Below, piece by piece: positions 14,121 through 16,970 of a DNA stretch of 16,970 nt. The notes beneath the pieces were generated by a model. It had not been told where the DNA came from, searched no databases, and saw only the letters and a program-made list of their open reading frames with translations. Source of the DNA: CAWDLX01 sp046728155. Its GTDB lineage: Bacteria > Actinomycetota > Actinomycetes > Mycobacteriales > Micromonosporaceae. The DNA is taken from the NCBI GenBank assembly GCA_046728155.1, contig JBKPDY010000045.1, positions 1 through 16,970 on the forward strand. The letters run 5' to 3'. Made by a program: the position numbers and the translations under genes. Every line of letters begins with the position of its first letter. Positions within the stretch are counted from its first letter, which is position 1.

Positions 14121-14152
14121 CCTCGCGCCGGCGTCTGCACGCCGGCGCGAGG
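14121..14152 (-). terminator. Perfect 14-bp GC hairpin after arsR
   Basis: CCTCGCGCCGGCGT (14121-14134) and its exact complement (14139-14152) enclose the 4-base loop CTGC. The hairpin begins nine bases past the arsR stop codon. There is no U-run on the minus strand, so it would be a U-less terminator of the kind proposed for actinobacteria. It separates arsR from the aldolase gene. Confidence 0.6.
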
Positions 14153-14160
14153 GCGCCTGG

Positions 14161-14532
14161 TCAGCGAGCCGCCCTCTTGGTGGCGCGCTTGCGAGGTGGC
14201 GTCAGCAGATCGGCAATCGACTGGATCGCCGAGGGCACGAGCCGGTAGTAGGCCCACACGCCGCGCTTCTCCCGCTCCAGCAGACCGGACTCGGTGAGGA
14301 TACGCAGGTGGTGGCTCACGGTTGGCTGCGAGAGACCGATCGGAGCGGTCAGGTCGCAGACGCACGCCTCGCCGTCGGGCGACGCCTGGATGAGGCTGAG
14401 CAGCCGGATCCGGGCCGGGTCGGCCAGGGCCTTCAGCACGCCCGCCAGTCGTTCGGCGTCGACTCGGTCATAGGGCTCGCCGTTCAGCGGCGAGACCTGA
14501 GGCAAGATCAATTCGGCCAGCGCAGTTCGCAC
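14161..14532 (-). CDS. ArsR/SmtB-family metalloregulator with CVCDL motif
   Basis: This is a 123-residue winged-helix repressor. LADPARIRLLSLI (36-48) is the typical ArsR helix pair. ACVCDLTAPIGLSQPTVSHHLRIL (56-79) contains the Cys-x-Cys metal site (Cys57 and Cys59) of arsenite-type ArsR proteins and the recognition helix. RGVWAYYRLVP (90-100) is the wing. The C-terminus is basic (RKRATKRAAR). By analogy it would leave DNA on binding As(III) or another soft metal. No arsenite pump, arsenate reductase or methyltransferase gene is in the window, so its target is unclear. The GTG at 14532 has GGAAGGA about 8-9 bases upstream. It is 78 bases downstream of pyrE on the same strand, and a candidate operator fills this gap. 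Confidence 0.9.
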   Translation of the reverse strand: MRTALAELILPQVSPLNGEPYDRVDAERLAGVLKALADPARIRLLSLIQASPDGEACVCDLTAPIGLSQPTVSHHLRILTESGLLEREKRGVWAYYRLVPSAIQSIADLLTPPRKRATKRAAR

Positions 14533-14554
14533 GTGTTACATCCTTCCACGGACC

Positions 14555-14591
14555 ATCGATTCGTCCACATATCCGCGGACGTCGAACCGAT
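14555..14591. promoter_or_regulatory. Candidate ArsR operator (imperfect dyad)
   Basis: ATCGATTCG (14555-14563) and CGAACCGAT (14583-14591) are inverted repeats with one mismatch, separated by 19 bases. An inner palindrome, TCCGCGGA, is at 14572-14579. The dyad sits 23 bases upstream of the arsR start codon, a usual place for an autoregulatory operator. Binding is an inference. Confidence 0.4.
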
Positions 14592-14610
14592 ATTTGTTGT
14601 GACTGAAAAG

Positions 14611-15150
14611 TCAGACATGGATGTCCAGATCGGCGAGCGTGAACGCCGCCCGGAAGTCCAGTCCTGCCGCTCGAACCGCGTCCCCCGCGCCCCGATCGAC
14701 GATCACAGCAGTTCCAACTACTTCGGCACCCGCGTCCCTCAACGCATCGACCGCAGTCAGCACGCTACTGCCCGTAGTCGACGTGTCCTCGACCGCAAGC
14801 ACCCGACGCCCTGCCACATCGGGGCCCTCGATCCGGCGTTGAAGCCCGTGGGTCTTTTCCTCCTTGCGTACGACGAAGGCGTCCAGCGCCCTGCTTCGCT
14901 GGTTCGCCGCGTGCAGCATCGCCGTTGCCACCGGGTCGGCCCCCAGCGTCAGCCCGCCCGCCGCGTCGAAATCCCAATCCTCGACGAGATCGAGCATCAC
15001 CGGCCCCACGAGGGCCGCCCCGGCGTGGTGCAACGTCAACCTGCGGAGATCTACATAGAACTCCGCCTCGGCGCCCGACGACAGCACCACTCGACCCCGC
15101 ACTATCGCGAGATCATTAATGAGTTTACGCAGGTCGTCGCGCTCCGACAT
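14611..15150 (-). CDS. pyrE: Orotate phosphoribosyltransferase
   Basis: This 179-residue enzyme converts orotate and PRPP to OMP in pyrimidine synthesis. Seen: SSGAEAEFYVDLRRLTL (24-40), the OPRT N-terminal substrate region; GGLTLGADPVATAML (65-79); FVVRKEEKTHGLQ (92-104), the lysine-rich flexible catalytic loop; and VLAVEDTSTTGSSVLTAVDAL (117-137), the PRPP-binding loop. The length fits the short actinobacterial form. The ATG at 15150 is set by a TAGGCT box seven bases upstream, which suggests a leaderless mRNA, and there is no close ribosome site. From memory it corresponds to M. tuberculosis Rv0382c. Identification is firm. Confidence 0.96.
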   Translation of the reverse strand: MSERDDLRKLINDLAIVRGRVVLSSGAEAEFYVDLRRLTLHHAGAALVGPVMLDLVEDWDFDAAGGLTLGADPVATAMLHAANQRSRALDAFVVRKEEKTHGLQRRIEGPDVAGRRVLAVEDTSTTGSSVLTAVDALRDAGAEVVGTAVIVDRGAGDAVRAAGLDFRAAFTLADLDIHV

Positions 15151-15157
15151 GTTGATT

Positions 15158-15163
15158 AGCCTA
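15158..15163 (-). promoter_or_regulatory. -10 box giving a leaderless pyrE mRNA
   Basis: On the minus strand TAGGCT, the same hexamer as for the LOG gene, is seven bases before the pyrE ATG. GGGGGAG further upstream is too far from the ATG to be a ribosome site. A -35 is not obvious. Confidence 0.5.
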
Positions 15164-15213
15164 TCTCCCCCGAACGGGATTGACGATCAAGACGGGCTGT
15201 GAGTTTGCTGTCC

Positions 15214-15229
15214 TCCCCCACATGGGGGA
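15214..15229 (-). terminator. Hairpin after the SDR gene
   Basis: TCCCCC (15214-15219) and GGGGGA (15224-15229) form a 6-bp stem with a 4-base loop, 38 bases past the SDR stop codon on the minus strand. There is no U-run. It is a plausible end of the SDR transcript, before the pyrE promoter. Confidence 0.35.
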
Positions 15230-15267
15230 TGGACAACCGTGACAACGACACACGGATGGGGCGCCCG

Positions 15268-16068
15268 TCATGTGCTGGGATCGTCGCGACCTATGCGCCC
15301 ACGCGTGTCTCGCGAGACGCGCTGGAGCAATGATCGTGGCAGATACCGCAGACCGAACGCGACGACCTTGTACTTAGCGCTCGGCACGCTCACGAGCTTG
15401 CCCCGATCGAGGTCCCGCAAGGCGGCCTTGACGAGTTCGTCGGGTTCCATCCACAACCACTCCGGGGTTTTCGTCATGTCGATGCCGGCCCGCTGGTGGA
15501 ACTCGGTCCGCACGTACCCGGGACACAGGGCCATCACGCGCACACCGAACGGCGCCACCGACATGCCGACAGACTCGCTGAAGTTGGTGACCCAGGCCTT
15601 CGAGGCGGGATACGTCGATCCCGGCATGGCGGCGCCGAAGCCGGAAACGGACGAGACGTTGATGATCGAGCCGGAGCGCCGTTGCACCATGCCCGGCAGC
15701 GCCGCGAGGGTCAGCCGCATCACCGCGAGCACGTTCACACCGAGCAGACGCGCCTCCTTCTCCGGGGTGGAACGCAGGAACGGCGTGTTGAGCGTGAGCC
15801 CGGCGTTGTTCACGAGCAGATCGACGGGCGGCTGTCCGTTCGCGACCACGTCGGCCGCCTGCCCGCGTCCGTCTTCTGTGGAAAGATCCGCCACGAGCCG
15901 CTCGACGCGTACGCCATGCGCATGTCCCAACTGCTCAGCGACGCGCTCGAGACGGTCGCCGTCACGGGCGAGGATCACGAGGTCGTACCCGTCGGCGGCG
16001 AGCCGTCGGGCGAAAGCGGCGCCGATTCCGGCCGTCGCGCCGGTGACAAGGGCGGTACGAGCGGGCAC
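15268..16068 (-). CDS. Short-chain dehydrogenase/reductase (SDR), classical type
   Basis: This is a 266-residue NAD(P)-dependent oxidoreductase. ALVTGATAGIGAAFA (6-20) contains the TGxxxGIG cofactor loop, LLVNNAG (84-90) is present, and the catalytic triad is Ser140, Tyr153 and Lys157 in STYPASK. LARDGDRLERVA (33-44) after beta-strand 2 suggests preference for NADP(H) through Arg35. PGYVRTEFHQRAGI and a C-terminal basic extension resemble DltE-like SDRs. The substrate is unknown. The start is GTG 16068, with TGAGG about six bases upstream. The gene follows the membrane protein gene after 19 bases, so they are probably one operon. Confidence 0.92.
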   Translation of the reverse strand: MPARTALVTGATAGIGAAFARRLAADGYDLVILARDGDRLERVAEQLGHAHGVRVERLVADLSTEDGRGQAADVVANGQPPVDLLVNNAGLTLNTPFLRSTPEKEARLLGVNVLAVMRLTLAALPGMVQRRSGSIINVSSVSGFGAAMPGSTYPASKAWVTNFSESVGMSVAPFGVRVMALCPGYVRTEFHQRAGIDMTKTPEWLWMEPDELVKAALRDLDRGKLVSVPSAKYKVVAFGLRYLPRSLLQRVSRDTRGRIGRDDPST

Positions 16069-16087
16069 GGCAACCTCACGGGGACTA

Positions 16088-16744
16088 TCAGGTCGACGCC
16101 GGCGGAGTCGGCGACCGTCCGGCCGGCGGCGATCGTCGCCGGAAGTGCGGACGCGAGGCCGGAGCGACCAGGAGCGCCGCGCCTGCAATGTAGCTCAGGA
16201 CCTGCAGGTCCGTGAGTCCTCCGGTCGCCCCGACGAGCAGCGCCGGCGTGGCGTCGCCGTATGCCTCGCCGATCTGCGCGCGCAGCGTCGCCGAGCCACC
16301 CGGCAGGGTCGCGGTCCAGTCGACGCCCCGACCGAGCGTCGTGTATGAGGCGCTGCCCAGTCCGAAGCAGACGGAGACCGCGACCAGAGACAACACACCC
16401 GTACGAGAACCGCGACTACCTCGGAGGACGCCGACCGCGCACACACCCATGCCTGCGGCGAGGATCACGGCAACGACACCGCTGCCGGCGAGGACGACAC
16501 GGATCACGCCGGCCACGTCCTCGATCTGGGCAGGGTCGGCGTCTGTCCGCGCGGCGGTGAGCTGGAAACCTTCGGCAACGACCACCGCCCCGACGACGAA
16601 GGCCAGTGCCGAGACGGCACCCACCACGGCGCCGGCGACGAGCAGGCCGCACGCCAGGGTCACCGTCACCGGCCGCCGCCGGAGAATGACGATCGGATCC
16701 TGTGGGGCCAGGAGGTCACGTGGTTGACCTGGATCCGGCCCCAT
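16088..16744 (-). CDS. Four-helix membrane protein, unknown function
   Basis: The protein has 218 residues. A short cytoplasmic N-terminus containing LRRRP is followed by hydrophobic segments at about 27-58, 80-107, 115-133 and 180-195. The 60-80 and 134-178 loops are polar and probably outside. The tail is basic and proline-rich (RPHFRRRSPPAGRSPTPP) and probably inside. No family was recognised; such proteins with Pro-rich tails are common in actinobacteria. The ATG at 16744 has GGGGAGGG about 8 bases upstream. It is the first gene of a pair with the SDR gene. A hairpin lies just upstream of the ribosome site (16761-16784). Confidence 0.75.
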   Translation of the reverse strand: MGPDPGQPRDLLAPQDPIVILRRRPVTVTLACGLLVAGAVVGAVSALAFVVGAVVVAEGFQLTAARTDADPAQIEDVAGVIRVVLAGSGVVAVILAAGMGVCAVGVLRGSRGSRTGVLSLVAVSVCFGLGSASYTTLGRGVDWTATLPGGSATLRAQIGEAYGDATPALLVGATGGLTDLQVLSYIAGAALLVAPASRPHFRRRSPPAGRSPTPPAST

Positions 16745-16760
16745 CGGAACGCCCTCCCCT

Positions 16761-16784
16761 GTAGTTGCCTTATCGGCAAACTAC
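16761..16784 (-). promoter_or_regulatory. Hairpin or operator in front of the membrane protein gene
   Basis: GTAGTTGCC (16761-16769) and GGCAAACTAC (16775-16784) pair over 9 bp with one bulged base around a 5-base loop. The element is less GC-rich than its surroundings and lies directly upstream of the ribosome site. It may be an operator dyad or a leader hairpin. Confidence 0.4.
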
Positions 16785-16791
16785 TGGGATC

Positions 16792-16807
16792 GCCGGGATC
16801 ACCCGGC
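16792..16807 (-). terminator. 6-bp GC hairpin between two minus-strand genes
   Basis: GCCGGG (16792-16797) and CCCGGC (16802-16807) enclose the loop ATCA. It lies downstream of the proline-rich gene and upstream of the membrane protein gene, so it may stop read-through. It is short and has no U-run. Confidence 0.3.
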
Positions 16808-16863
16808 GTCATGCAAGCAGAGGCACCCTATTGGCGTCTGATGCATGGCCGGGGCACCCTATT
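16805..16863 (+). repeat. Intergenic repeat, copy C: two tandem variant units
   Basis: Two adjacent units, 16805-16832 and 16833-16863, each begin GGCGTC, continue with ATGCA and end GGCACCCTATT. The first contains ATGCAAGCAGAGGCACC, which differs from copies A and B at one base in its core; the second has diverged (ATGCATGGCC). Unlike A and B, the GGCACC elements here are direct rather than inverted, and the flanking genes point the same way. Confidence 0.6.
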
Positions 16864-16873
16864 GACGGGGAGG

Positions 16874-16970
16874 CTACGGCTGATCGGACGGTGGCGCCGT
16901 CGGGTCCGTCGGCGGAGGCGGGGGCGGCGGCCTGAGCCGGTCGTCCGGCGGGGACACGTGCGGTGGAGGC
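16874..16970 (-). CDS. 3' end of a gene with a proline-rich tail (partial)
   Basis: The minus strand is open from the window edge to TAG at 16876-16874, giving 31 residues of the form PPPHVSPPDDRLRPPPP...SDQP. More than half are proline, as in the cytoplasmic or surface tails of many actinobacterial membrane proteins. The reading is supported by composition and by the stop placed just before an intergenic repeat. A second frame is also open across this short stretch, so the call is tentative. The function cannot be inferred. Confidence 0.45.
   Translation of the reverse strand, partial: PPPHVSPPDDRLRPPPPPPPTDPTAPPSDQP

Noticed and set aside
16805..16863. CRISPR-like array
   Set aside because: There are only two units, directly abutting with no spacers, and no cas genes nearby.
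1..16970. Insertion sequences, prophage or integrase genes
   Set aside because: No transposase, integrase or phage motif was seen in any frame, and codon style is uniform across the window.

Overview
The window is chromosomal DNA from a very GC-rich actinobacterium. Third positions are almost all G or C, GTG starts are frequent, and several promoters appear to give leaderless mRNAs. The gene set (purA next to a diacylglycerol-kinase-like gene, DUF3151, class II aldolase fba, DUF6461, Hen1-Pnkp, ArsR-pyrE-SDR) fits Micromonosporaceae or a close relative. This placement is an inference from gene content and codon style, not a database match. From memory, the order and strands purA(-), DUF3151(-), fba(-), dedA(+), pyrE(-) match the Mycobacterium tuberculosis block Rv0357c to Rv0382c. 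That suggests an old actinobacterial housekeeping neighbourhood with lineage-specific genes between its members.

Layout. 1-1579 (-): the 5' end of purD, then complete purA (purine synthesis). 1700-3718 (+): a diacylglycerol-kinase-fold protein without the usual catalytic glycine motif, then a ParA/MinD-type ATPase with a proline-rich N-terminal tail. 3798-4205 (-): a DUF3151 protein, preceded by a 389-base non-coding stretch (4206-4594) rich in paired elements. 4595-7120 (+): a LOG-family protein, a DUF6461 protein and an NRDE/TANGO2-family protein. 7175-8200 (-): fructose-bisphosphate aldolase. 8365-12542 (+): a small acidic protein followed by the overlapping RNA-repair pair hen1-pnkp. 12605-13339 (+): a DedA membrane protein. 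13454-14092 (-): a class II aldolase/adducin protein. 14161-15150 (-): an ArsR regulator with a CVCDL metal-site motif, and pyrE. 15268-16744 (-): a short-chain dehydrogenase and a four-helix membrane protein, probably one operon. 16874-16970 (-): the proline-rich 3' end of another gene.

The clearest defined system is the bacterial Hen1-Pnkp RNA repair cassette. Pnkp (kinase, phosphatase and ligase) heals and seals broken RNA, and Hen1 2'-O-methylates the 3' end before sealing. All main catalytic residues of both proteins are present. It sits between fba and dedA, inside the housekeeping block.

The least explained features are non-coding. (1) A short repeat (core GCAAGCAGGGGCACC, with variants) occurs in three intergenic regions, 7115-7167, 13365-13420 and 16805-16863. 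In two of them it forms a long-loop hairpin at a convergent gene junction. (2) The DUF3151 leader has a hairpin loop that can pair over 9 bases with the sequence just upstream of the start codon. (3) There is an orphan 26-base perfect palindrome at 4340-4365. (4) TA[GC][GC]CT -10 boxes lie 6-7 bases before the start codon of four genes.
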